Source of the DNA: Arthrobacter sp.
Lineage (GTDB): Bacteria > Actinomycetota > Actinomycetes > Actinomycetales > Micrococcaceae
Length of the DNA stretch: 9,277 nucleotides
Assembly: GCA_018260285.1 (NCBI GenBank)
Contig: JAGLBH010000058.1
Coordinates: forward strand, 1 to 9,277
Direction: 5' to 3'
Made by a program: the position numbers and the translations under genes. The notes beneath the pieces were generated by a model. The model saw only the letters and a list, made by a program, of their open reading frames with translations. It made no database searches and was not told the origin of the DNA. This document shows positions 1 to 9,116 of the stretch, one piece after another (within the stretch, counting starts at the first letter, position 1; every line of letters starts with the position of its first letter).

Positions 1-617
1 CGCCCAAGCCTGCCGCAGGCTCCGGGGAGTTCCACGGCTCCACCGCAGCGGAGGCGCAGCGCGCGGGCAGGGACTCGTCCAGCCGAACGGCTCCGAGCCC
101 GTCCGAGCCTTCCGCCCTTTCACAGGACGCCGAGGCACGCCAGCGTATCGCCGCCGACAGCCGCGCTCGCTCGTCCGCTCCGATCGGCGAGGGGGCTGCA
201 GAACGCGCTGACCGCTCAGCCTCTCCGAAGGACGAGGGGCGACGACGCCCGCCAGCTGTCCAGACCGAGGAGCGGGAGGCAACCGTCACCCCCCTCAAAC
301 CAGCGTCCGCTTATCACGACGAGGAATCAACAGTGCACCAGATCACCACGATCCACCCGAAGTCCTACAACGAGGCAAAGCTCATTGGGGACTCGTTCCG
401 CCAGGGCATTCCCGTCATCATGAACGTGACGGACCTGCAGGAGTCCGAGGCCAAGCGTCTGGTGGACTTCTCCGCAGGCCTCGTGTTCGGGCTCAGCGGT
501 CGCATCAGCCGCGTGACGAACAAGGTCTTCCTCCTCACGCCGGAGGAGATCGATGTCAAGGCCGAGGGCGGCGACGAGGAGTCTCACGAGAGCGATCCGA
601 TCCTGGTGACTCGCTGA
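1..617 (+). CDS. sepF: Cell division protein SepF (5' end outside window)
   Basis: SepF binds FtsZ and helps anchor the Z-ring to the membrane; in actinobacteria, which lack FtsA, it is the main membrane tether. The frame whose first complete codon is at position 3 is open to the TGA at 615-617 (204 codons). The C-terminal SepF core starts near VTPLKP and continues through [38 protein letters not shown] and [16 protein letters not shown], all typical of the family. The GTG at 333 lies inside the conserved core and is not the start. About 100 codons before the core encode a Ser/Ala/Arg/Pro/Glu-rich, low-complexity and probably disordered linker. The N-terminal amphipathic membrane helix is expected upstream of the window. 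A short acidic tail ([10 protein letters not shown]) follows the core. yggT begins 3 bp after the stop, so the two are probably coupled. The identity is secure; the full length is unknown. Confidence 0.93.
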   Translation, partial: PKPAAGSGEFHGSTAAEAQRAGRDSSSRTAPSPSEPSALSQDAEARQRIAADSRARSSAPIGEGAAERADRSASPKDEGRRRPPAVQTEEREATVTPLKPASAYHDEESTVHQITTIHPKSYNEAKLIGDSFRQGIPVIMNVTDLQESEAKRLVDFSAGLVFGLSGRISRVTNKVFLLTPEEIDVKAEGGDEESHESDPILVTR

Positions 618-620
618 CCC

Positions 621-908
621 GTGCTGTACCTCTCCGGAATTCTCTACCTTCTTCTCTCGCTCTTCGGCTACGCCCTGCTCAGCAGGATCGTGCTGGATGC
701 AGTGATCAGCTTCGCTCCAGGGTGGCGTCCGCGCGGCTTCGTGCTTGTCTTCGCCTCGGGCGTATACGCTGTCACGGACAAGCCCCTCAACTGGCTTCGG
801 CGCATGGTGCCGCCCTTGAATCTTGGCGGCGTGTCGCTCGATCTGGGCTTCTTCCTGCTCTATTTCGCAGTCATCGTCATCAAGTCAGCCCTCCCTCTTC
901 CTGTCTGA
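621..908 (+). CDS. YggT family small integral membrane protein
   Basis: This is a 95-residue membrane protein of the YggT family, whose genes commonly lie between sepF and divIVA in Gram-positive bacteria. Its biochemical role is not established; a link to division or envelope assembly is inferred from gene order. Two hydrophobic segments are visible, at about residues 5-32 and 68-92. They are joined by a loop carrying the family hallmarks: the WRPRG turn, the VYAVTDKPLNWLRRMVPP stretch and GGVSLDLGF leading into the second helix. The start is GTG, 3 bp after the sepF stop. No convincing Shine-Dalgarno is present, so translation is probably coupled to sepF. The length is normal for the family. 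Confidence 0.9.
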   Translation: MLYLSGILYLLLSLFGYALLSRIVLDAVISFAPGWRPRGFVLVFASGVYAVTDKPLNWLRRMVPPLNLGGVSLDLGFFLLYFAVIVIKSALPLPV

Positions 909-923
909 GGAGCCGGAGGAACT

Positions 924-952
924 TTGCCCGCCTGACCTGGGCGGACTATATT
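924..952 (+). promoter_or_regulatory. Putative sigma-70-type promoter for divIVA
   Basis: TTGCCC (924-929) and TATATT (947-952) are separated by 17 bp, the ideal spacing for a housekeeping promoter. They lie in the 133-bp gap between yggT and divIVA, in a locally AT-rich patch that stands out from its surroundings. The expected transcript would start near 959 and carry a leader of about 80 nt before the divIVA ATG at 1042. This would let divIVA be expressed independently of the upstream sepF-yggT transcript. The evidence is sequence match only. Confidence 0.5.
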
Positions 953-1029
953 TGAAATTGTGAATGAGCTCCTTCCGGGGCGGCTGAGCGTGGCTGAAGC
1001 GCAAGGTAACTTTCAACTGTCGTAATTAT

Positions 1030-1036
1030 GAGGTGA
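1030..1036 (+). promoter_or_regulatory. Ribosome binding site deciding the divIVA start
   Basis: GAGGTGA lies 5 nt before the ATG at 1042. It overlaps the in-frame GTG at 1033, which is therefore part of the ribosome binding site and not the initiation codon. Confidence 0.8.
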
Positions 1037-1041
1037 CCCAC

Positions 1042-1725
1042 ATGGCTTTGACGCCTGAGGACGTAGACAACAAGCGGTTTAACACCAGCGAGGAAGTGGG
1101 CGGCTACGAGCCGGTCGAGGTCGATGACTTCATCGACGAGATCGTTGTCGAGTTCCGCCGCCTGCGCGCTGAGATCGCTCGTCTTGAAGAAGAGAAGAAA
1201 GCCGCTGAGGCCGCCGCTGAGGCAGCCCAGAAGGCCTCTGCCCAGCCTCTTGCCGCTCCTGCACAGGCCCCCGCAGGCCAGGAGGCCGCCGCCTCCCAGC
1301 CGAGCCCGCAGCAGGTCAGCGCCGGAGCATCTGCAGCCAGCGTTCTGGTCAAGGCCCAGCAGCTGCACGACGAGCTCGTGGCCGAAGGCGAGTCCACCAA
1401 GAAGCGCCTCATCTCTGAGGGCCAGACGAAGGCGGACACCCTCGTCAAGACGGCTGAGGACACCAAGCGCACCACGCTGGCTCAGCTCGCCGACCAGAAG
1501 GCCGCTCAGGAGAAGGAGCTCGCCACCAAGCGGACCACCGTCCTGGCGGATCTCGACAAGCAGCGCACCACCACGCTCAACAAGCTGAACGCGGACAAGT
1601 CCGCACTCGAGGCCAAGATCTCCGATCTGCGCACGTTCGAGCGGGACTACCGCAGCCGCCTCAAGGCCTACATTGAGACGCAGCTGCGCGAGCTCTCCAA
1701 CACGGGACCCATCGAAAAGGCCTAG
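1042..1725 (+). CDS. divIVA: DivIVA/Wag31 polar growth scaffold
   Basis: DivIVA (Wag31 in mycobacteria) is a cytoplasmic coiled-coil protein that gathers at curved membrane of poles and septa and organises wall synthesis in actinobacteria. The protein is 227 residues. Residues 1-60 are the lipid-binding domain and first coiled coil: MALTPEDVDNKRF, then GGYEPVEVDDFIDEIVVEF, matching the usual actinobacterial form. Residues about 63-100 are an Ala/Pro/Gln-rich linker, and about 101-217 form a long charged coiled coil. Three short (K/Q)RTT repeats lie at about 142, 163 and 174. The ATG at 1042 is preferred over the in-frame GTG at 1033, because GAGGTGA at 1030-1036 is a well-spaced Shine-Dalgarno (5 nt) that the earlier start would destroy, and because family members begin MALTPEDV. 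A strong hairpin follows the gene. Confidence 0.93.
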   Translation: MALTPEDVDNKRFNTSEEVGGYEPVEVDDFIDEIVVEFRRLRAEIARLEEEKKAAEAAAEAAQKASAQPLAAPAQAPAGQEAAASQPSPQQVSAGASAASVLVKAQQLHDELVAEGESTKKRLISEGQTKADTLVKTAEDTKRTTLAQLADQKAAQEKELATKRTTVLADLDKQRTTTLNKLNADKSALEAKISDLRTFERDYRSRLKAYIETQLRELSNTGPIEKA

Positions 1726-1758
1726 TCCTTCTCGACGGAGACCCCCCCCGGGTCACCT

Positions 1759-1797
1759 CACAGCCCCCTTTCTCGCTGCGGCGGGGAGGGGGCTGTG
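1759..1797 (+). terminator. GC-rich hairpin after divIVA (terminator-like, no T-tract)
   Basis: An 11-bp perfect stem pairs 1759-1769 (CACAGCCCCCT) with 1787-1797 (AGGGGGCTGTG), with some possible G-U pairs extending into the loop. It lies 33 bp after the divIVA stop and before lspA. No run of T follows, so it is either a U-less terminator of the kind proposed for high-GC bacteria or a hairpin that stabilises the divIVA mRNA 3' end. It overlaps the GTG at 1795, which argues against that codon starting lspA. Confidence 0.6.
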
Positions 1798-1808
1798 GCA
1801 TGTACGGC

Positions 1809-1824
1809 TAAAGTGGAAGACGTG
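1809..1824 (+). promoter_or_regulatory. -10 element of a probable leaderless lspA promoter
   Basis: TAAAGT (1809-1814) is followed by 7 nt and then GTG at 1822. This spacing places the transcription start at or next to the start codon. No good -35 hexamer is visible at 16-18 bp upstream, where the sequence is the right arm of the preceding GC hairpin. There is no separate Shine-Dalgarno at a useful distance. Confidence 0.5.
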
Positions 1825-2382
1825 CCATCCCAGAACAAGACCCCATCCTTTTCTTCGCGAAGCGCCCGCGGACGCCTGCTGGCGCTGACCGCTGTGCCTG
1901 CAGTCCTCATCATCGCCCTGGACCAGTGGACCAAGCGCGTGGTAGAGACCCAGATGACGCTCGGCGAGAGAATCGACGTTGTGGGCACCTGGCTCCAGTG
2001 GCATTTCATCAAGAACCCTGGCGTCGCCTTCAGCATTGGTGAGAACAGCACCTGGGTGGCCACCCTTCTGGCGTCGGCCATCACGATCGCTGTCATCGTC
2101 GTGGCCCTCAGGTCCCGGCACGCTGTCTGGTCCCTCGCCGCAGGCCTCGTCCTGGGAGGCGCTGTGGGCAACCTCATCGACCGGCTGTTCCGAGAGCCCG
2201 GGTTCGGGGTCGGGCACGTCGTGGACTTCATCGCCGTGGGATCCTTCCCGCGCTTCAACGTCGCGGACTCTGCGGTGTGCGTGGGGGTGGGCATTGCCCT
2301 GCTCCTGCTGCTGCGAGGCATCGACCCGTGGCCCGCGGCCGACGACGGCGATGCCCCTGACCGCCAGCCCTCCGCCGAATGA
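1822..2382 (+). CDS. lspA: Lipoprotein signal peptidase (signal peptidase II)
   Basis: LspA is the membrane aspartyl protease that removes the signal peptide from prolipoproteins after the lipobox cysteine has been diacylglycerylated. From GTG 1822 the protein is 186 residues with four hydrophobic segments, at about 18-34, 76-96, 101-117 and 148-165. Family motifs are present in order: [10 protein letters not shown] (32-41), [11 protein letters not shown] (62-72), [10 protein letters not shown] (112-121), VVDFI (D135) and FNVADSA (D149). D135 and D149 correspond to the catalytic aspartate pair seen in the Pseudomonas enzyme structure. A short acidic cytoplasmic tail follows the last helix. 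An in-frame GTG at 1795 would add nine residues, but it lies in the divIVA hairpin and upstream of the -10-like TAAAGT, so 1822 is preferred. rluD follows after 25 bp, probably in the same transcript. Confidence 0.93.
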   Translation: MPSQNKTPSFSSRSARGRLLALTAVPAVLIIALDQWTKRVVETQMTLGERIDVVGTWLQWHFIKNPGVAFSIGENSTWVATLLASAITIAVIVVALRSRHAVWSLAAGLVLGGAVGNLIDRLFREPGFGVGHVVDFIAVGSFPRFNVADSAVCVGVGIALLLLLRGIDPWPAADDGDAPDRQPSAE

Positions 2383-2407
2383 CCCACCACCTGAAGGACC
2401 TTCCTGC

Positions 2408-3361
2408 ATGAGCGCTCACACCACCCAGACACCGGCCCCCGGGGACTACACCCGCGAGCTGGCTGACAGCGGACGGGTCGACGCCGTCGCCGCCCGCGCA
2501 CTGGAGGCCACCCGCACCCAGGCGGCCCGCTGGATCAGCGAGGGGCACCTGAAGATCAACGGGTCCGTCGTCACCAAGCCCTCCGTCAAGGTCGCCGAGG
2601 GGGACACCCTCGAGGTGCACATTCCCGTGGACGAGTCCCTGCTCGTGCGCGCGGAGGTGGTGGACGGTCTCGGCATTCTGTACGACGACGAGCACATCGT
2701 CATCGTCGACAAGCCTGTGGGAGTCGCCGCACACCCGAGCCCGGGATGGCACGGGGCCACCGTCGTCGGCGCGCTGGCGGGCGCTGGCTACGAGATCTCG
2801 ACGTCGGGGGCGCAGGAGCGCGCCGGCATCGTCCACCGGCTCGACGTGGGCACTTCAGGGGCGATGGTCGTGGCGAAGACCGAGCAGGCCTACGCGCGCC
2901 TCAAGGCGGCCTTCAAGGAGCGCACGGTGGAGAAGATCTACCATGCCGTGGTTCAGGGCCTTCCCGACCCGCTTCAGGGCACCATCAATGCTCCGATCGG
3001 CCGTCACCCGGGCCACGACTGGAAGTTCGCCGTCGTGGAGGGCGGCCGGGACTCGGTGACCCATTACGAGACGCTCGAGGCCTTCGGGCTCGCGAGCCTG
3101 CTCGAGATCCACCTTGAGACCGGACGCACCCACCAGATCCGCGTGCACTTCGCGGCCCTGCGGCACCCCTGTGCGGGCGACCTCATGTACGGGGCGGACG
3201 CCAAGCTCGCGGCCGAGCTGGGCCTGACTCGTCAGTGGCTCCACGCCCATCGTCTGGCCTTCGACCACCCGGTCACGGGGGAGCGAGTCAGCGTCACGAG
3301 CCCCTACCCCCAGGACCTGGACTACGCGGTGCGCCACCTCCGCGGAGAGATCACCCACTGA
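2408..3361 (+). CDS. rluD: RluA/RluD-family 23S rRNA pseudouridine synthase
   Basis: This enzyme isomerises uridine to pseudouridine in RNA; RluD acts on helix 69 of 23S rRNA, but the exact target in this organism cannot be read from the sequence. The protein is 317 residues. An S4 RNA-binding domain occupies about residues 21-75 ([19 protein letters not shown]). The catalytic domain follows, with [11 protein letters not shown] (99-109), the HRLD motif carrying the catalytic Asp146 in [12 protein letters not shown], and the late motif [11 protein letters not shown] (237-247). The ATG at 2408 is supported by GAAGGA at 2393-2398, spaced 9 nt. It follows lspA closely, as in many actinobacteria and firmicutes. 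A longer reading of the same frame upstream overlaps lspA and is not coding. The gene symbol is assigned by family and neighbourhood. Confidence 0.9.
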   Translation: MSAHTTQTPAPGDYTRELADSGRVDAVAARALEATRTQAARWISEGHLKINGSVVTKPSVKVAEGDTLEVHIPVDESLLVRAEVVDGLGILYDDEHIVIVDKPVGVAAHPSPGWHGATVVGALAGAGYEISTSGAQERAGIVHRLDVGTSGAMVVAKTEQAYARLKAAFKERTVEKIYHAVVQGLPDPLQGTINAPIGRHPGHDWKFAVVEGGRDSVTHYETLEAFGLASLLEIHLETGRTHQIRVHFAALRHPCAGDLMYGADAKLAAELGLTRQWLHAHRLAFDHPVTGERVSVTSPYPQDLDYAVRHLRGEITH

Positions 3362-3390
3362 CCCCTGAGCCCTGTCCCAGGGGCGGGCAC

Positions 3391-3402
3391 TAGAATGGTC
3401 AG

Positions 3403-3405
<3 letters not shown>
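3391..3405 (+). promoter_or_regulatory. -10 element of a probable leaderless dnaE promoter
   Basis: TAGAAT (3391-3396), a 4-of-6 match to TATAAT, is followed by 6 nt and the GTG start of dnaE at 3403. No Shine-Dalgarno lies before the GTG. The start codon would be at or within one base of the transcription start. No clear -35 hexamer is visible; that position falls in a small GC hairpin (CCCTG/CAGGG) after rluD. Confidence 0.55.
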
Positions 3406-6936
<3,531 letters not shown>

Positions 6937-6996
6937 CGCTCGAGGGCTGTCTGCCCTGAGGGGCGGACGGCGCGTGCCCTGCCGGGTGCGAGCGCT

Positions 6997-7011
6997 TAAG
7001 ATGGAGGCATG
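6997..7011 (+). promoter_or_regulatory. -10 element of a probable leaderless hisD promoter
   Basis: TAAGAT (6997-7002) is followed by 6 nt and the hisD ATG at 7009. A GGAGG sits at 7003-7007, but it leaves a single base before the ATG, too close to act as a normal Shine-Dalgarno, and it would lie at or upstream of the expected transcription start. The 72-bp gap after dnaE contains only a weak 5-bp hairpin (AGGGC/GCCCT, 6943-6957). Confidence 0.5.
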
Positions 7012-8355
7012 ACTTCAGACGCCGCTCCTGACATTCTCCGCACAGTCGATCTGAGGGGCGAGCGCGCGCACGGTGCCGAGCTGGCTCAGCGCATGCCGCG
7101 GGTGGGGGAGGACATGCCGGATGTCCGGCCGCTCGTCGAGCGGGTCATCGCGGACGTGCGCGAACGGGGCCACGCGGCGCTCGCCGAGATGGCCGAGAAG
7201 TTCGACGGCGGGGCGCCCGCCTCCGTGCGCGTTCCCCAGGGTGAGCTGGCCCGAGCACTGGAGGAGCTGGACCCCGCCGTGCGCGCCGCCCTCGAAGAGG
7301 CCATTGAGCGGGCGCGCGTGTTCGCCGCAGTGCAGCTGCCCCAGGACCGCACGGCTGAGTTCCCCGGCGGCGCGCGCGTCACGGCCCGGTACACGCCGGT
7401 TGACCGCGTGGGCGTCTACGTTCCCGGCGGCCTGGCCGTCTATCCGTCGTCCGTCGTCATGAACGTCGTTCCCGCGCAGGCGGCCGGCGTCGAGTCCCTT
7501 GCTCTGGCCACCCCTCCGCAGAAGGAGTTCGGCGGGCTGCCGCATCCCACGATCCTCGCCGCGGCGCACCTGCTCGGCGTGACCGAGGTCCTGGCCGTGG
7601 GCGGCGCCCAGGCGGTGGCGGCCCTGGCCTACGGTGTTCCGGCCGGGGACGGGCAGGCGGCCATTGCCCCCGTGGACGTCATCACCGGGCCGGGCAATGT
7701 CTTCGTCGCCACGGCGAAGGGGATGGTGCGCTCCGTCGTCGGCATTGACGCGGAGGCAGGCCCCACGGAGATCGCGATCATCGCGGACGACTCGGCGGAC
7801 GCGGACTTCCTCGCCGCAGATCTCATCTCCCAGGCCGAGCACGACCCCCGCGCGGCGAGCGTGCTCATCACTGATTCGGAGAGCCTGGCTGAACGGGTGA
7901 GGCAGGCCGTCACGGTGCAGGCCGCCGAGACGCGCCACTCCGAGCGGGTGCTCACTGCCCTCGCCGGGAGACAGTCGGGCATTCTGCTGGTGCGCGATCT
8001 GGACCAGGCGGTCGAGGTCGCGGACGCCTACGGGGCCGAGCACCTCGAAATCCACACGGCCCGCTCCCACGAGGTCGCCGAGCGCATCAAGCACGCGGGG
8101 GCCGTCTTCGTCGGGGCGCACTCGCCCGTGAGCCTCGGGGACTATGCGGCGGGCTCCAACCACGTGCTCCCCACGGCCGGGACGGCCCGGCGGGCCTCCG
8201 GCCTCAATGTGCTCAGCTTCATGAAGCTCGTCCAGGTCATCGAATACCCGCGGGAGGCCCTTGCCGAGGTGGCGCCGCACATCCGGGCGCTCTCCGACGC
8301 CGAGGATCTGCCCGCCCACGGCGACGCCGTCGACCTCCGCCTCCGGAAGGGCTGA
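7009..8355 (+). CDS. hisD: Histidinol dehydrogenase
   Basis: HisD catalyses the last two steps of histidine biosynthesis, the NAD-dependent oxidation of L-histidinol to L-histidinal and then to L-histidine. The protein is 448 residues, slightly longer than the E. coli enzyme because of a short N-terminal extension. Visible motifs are VGVYVPGGLAVYPSSVVMN, EVLAVGGAQAVAALAYG, VDVITGPGN and GPTEIAII. The zinc ligands are Q275 and H278 (in SQAEHDPRA), D378 (in SLGDYAAGSNH) and H437 (in LPAHGDAV). The catalytic Glu-His pair is E344-H345 in GAEHLEIH. The spacing of E344, H345, D378 and H437 equals that of E. coli E326, H327, D360 and H419, so the active site is complete. No other his genes lie in the window. 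nrdR starts 3 bp after its stop, so the two probably share a transcript. Confidence 0.96.
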   Translation: MTSDAAPDILRTVDLRGERAHGAELAQRMPRVGEDMPDVRPLVERVIADVRERGHAALAEMAEKFDGGAPASVRVPQGELARALEELDPAVRAALEEAIERARVFAAVQLPQDRTAEFPGGARVTARYTPVDRVGVYVPGGLAVYPSSVVMNVVPAQAAGVESLALATPPQKEFGGLPHPTILAAAHLLGVTEVLAVGGAQAVAALAYGVPAGDGQAAIAPVDVITGPGNVFVATAKGMVRSVVGIDAEAGPTEIAIIADDSADADFLAADLISQAEHDPRAASVLITDSESLAERVRQAVTVQAAETRHSERVLTALAGRQSGILLVRDLDQAVEVADAYGAEHLEIHTARSHEVAERIKHAGAVFVGAHSPVSLGDYAAGSNHVLPTAGTARRASGLNVLSFMKLVQVIEYPREALAEVAPHIRALSDAEDLPAHGDAVDLRLRKG

Positions 8356-8358
8356 TCC

Positions 8359-8856
8359 GTGTACTGCCCCTTCTGCCGCAATGAAGACTCGCGCGTCGTC
8401 GACTCCCGGCTTGTCGATGACGGAACCGCGATCCGACGACGCCGACTGTGCCCTGCATGCCATCGCCGCTTCACGACGGTGGAGACGACGAGCCTCAGCG
8501 TGGTCAAGCGCTCCGGCGTGGCCGAGCCCTTCAGCCGCTCGAAGGTCATCTCAGGGGTGCGCAAGGCGTGCCAGGGTCGGCCGGTCTCTGAGGACGACCT
8601 GAACAAGATCGCCCAGGAGGTGGAGGAGAGCATCCGCTCCAAGGGCCTCGCGGAGATCGACGCGCATGACGTGGGGCTGGAGATCCTGACGCCCCTGCGC
8701 CGGCTGGACCAGGTAGCCTTCCTCCGGTTTGCGAGCGTGTACCAGGGATTCGAGTCCTTGGAGGACTTCGAGCAGGCCATCTCGGACCTGCGGAGCCAGC
8801 CTGCCGCGGACGAGCTGCCCTTCGACGGGGAGCAGCGGCCCCTCACCGCCCGGTAA
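8359..8856 (+). CDS. nrdR: Transcriptional repressor NrdR
   Basis: NrdR is a zinc-ribbon plus ATP-cone repressor that senses ATP/dATP and represses ribonucleotide reductase (nrd) genes by binding NrdR boxes. The protein is 165 residues. The zinc ribbon uses C3, C6, C31 and C34 (MYCPFC at the start, [13 protein letters not shown] at 26-38), and the ATP cone covers about 49-139 ([37 protein letters not shown]). A variable acidic tail ends the protein. It starts at GTG, 3 bp after the hisD stop, and no separate Shine-Dalgarno is evident, so translational coupling to hisD is likely. The start is fixed because C3 must be included and family members begin with this tripeptide pattern. No nrd structural genes lie in the window, so its targets are elsewhere. 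Confidence 0.96.
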   Translation: MYCPFCRNEDSRVVDSRLVDDGTAIRRRRLCPACHRRFTTVETTSLSVVKRSGVAEPFSRSKVISGVRKACQGRPVSEDDLNKIAQEVEESIRSKGLAEIDAHDVGLEILTPLRRLDQVAFLRFASVYQGFESLEDFEQAISDLRSQPAADELPFDGEQRPLTAR

Positions 8857-8883
8857 ACGCGGGGCAGATGACGATCCTCGAAG

Positions 8884-8907
8884 GCTTGTGATATAAATAG
8901 AACAAGC
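8884..8907. repeat. AT-rich 24-bp dyad between nrdR and its terminator
   Basis: GCTTGT (8884-8889) and ACAAGC (8902-8907) are perfect inverted half-sites around a 12-bp AT-rich centre that also contains the symmetric pair TAT/ATA; 9 of 12 positions per half match. As DNA it could be an operator for a dimeric regulator; as RNA it is a 6-bp hairpin. It shares base 8907 with the following terminator. The centre also contains TATAAA (8892-8897), with ATGACG 18 bp upstream (8868-8873), which resembles a promoter. Confidence 0.4.
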
Positions 8908-8955
8908 CCGGCGTGTCGTGGGGAGGGGAAGCCTCGCGACACGCCGGGTCTTTTT
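8907..8955 (+). terminator. Rho-independent terminator of hisD-nrdR
   Basis: A perfect 12-bp GC-rich stem pairs 8907-8918 (CCCGGCGTGTCG) with 8937-8948, and an inner GAGG/CCTC helix can stack in the loop. The stem is followed by TCTTTTT (8949-8955). It ends 99 bp after the nrdR stop and has the full stem plus T-tract of a classical terminator. It also separates nrdR transcription from the insertion sequence downstream. Confidence 0.9.
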
Positions 8956-9049
8956 GTTGGCTGCGGTGGAACACCCCGAACCGGGCATCACGCCGCTCCG
9001 ACATCCACCCCCCCGCTCAGCCGAGAGAAGGCGGCGTTCTGAGCGCGGC
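8956..9049. other. Spacer between terminator and IS end
   Basis: No gene is evident here. Together with the preceding structured sequence it makes a 260-bp gap between nrdR and the transposase ORF. It holds a C-rich run (9008-9014) and a 7-bp inverted repeat, CGCTCAG (9014-9020) and CTGAGCG (9039-9045). This may be the flanking chromosomal DNA into which the element inserted. Confidence 0.4.
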
Positions 9050-9099
9050 GGTGTCAGGTGGTCGTTGCAACACTTCCTCCTGCAACCCCACCTGACACC
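9050..9099. repeat. 50-nt imperfect palindrome at the IS end
   Basis: A 12-bp perfect outer stem (9050-9061 GGTGTCAGGTGG with 9088-9099) and a 6-bp inner stem (9064-9069 GTTGCA with 9081-9086) are separated by a 2x1 internal bulge. The loop is 11 nt (9070-9080). The right arm is an inverted copy of the putative terminal repeat itself. The hairpin ends before the transposase Shine-Dalgarno. Confidence 0.85.
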
Positions 9100-9103
9100 C
9101 CCT

Positions 9104-9107
9104 GGAG
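9104..9107 (+). promoter_or_regulatory. Ribosome binding site of the transposase ORF
   Basis: GGAG lies 9 nt before the ATG at 9117, just outside the 3' edge of the preceding palindrome, so it supports this start. Confidence 0.55.
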
Positions 9108-9116
9108 CAACCCGCC

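Noticed and set aside
333..617. Short SepF reading starting at GTG 333
   Set aside because: The frame is open to the left edge of the window and conserved SepF sequence begins before 333, so this codon is internal.
1033..1041. GTG 1033 as the divIVA start
   Set aside because: It overlaps the GAGGTGA ribosome binding site, and the family N terminus begins at the ATG at 1042.
1742..1749. Run of eight C after divIVA as a phase-variable tract
   Set aside because: It lies outside any coding frame, before a hairpin, with no sign that its length would affect a gene.
1979..2407. Upstream extension of the rluD frame overlapping lspA
   Set aside because: The extension is Ser/Pro/Trp-rich out-of-frame lspA sequence; rluD has its own ATG and Shine-Dalgarno at 2408.
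3362..3383. Small hairpin after rluD as a terminator
   Set aside because: The stem is only 5-6 bp with competing pairings and no T-tract; it overlaps the dnaE promoter region and is too weak to call.
6943..6957. AGGGC/GCCCT hairpin after dnaE as a terminator
   Set aside because: The 5-bp stem has no T-tract and is expected by chance in sequence this rich in GC.
7015..8463. 482-codon open frame antisense to hisD
   Set aside because: This is another codon-bias shadow with no domain; hisD on the + strand has a complete active site.
8857..9116. CRISPR, tRNA or toxin-antitoxin content in the gap after nrdR
   Set aside because: No spaced direct repeats, cloverleaf or plausible small paired ORFs were seen; the gap is explained by the dyad, the terminator and the IS end.
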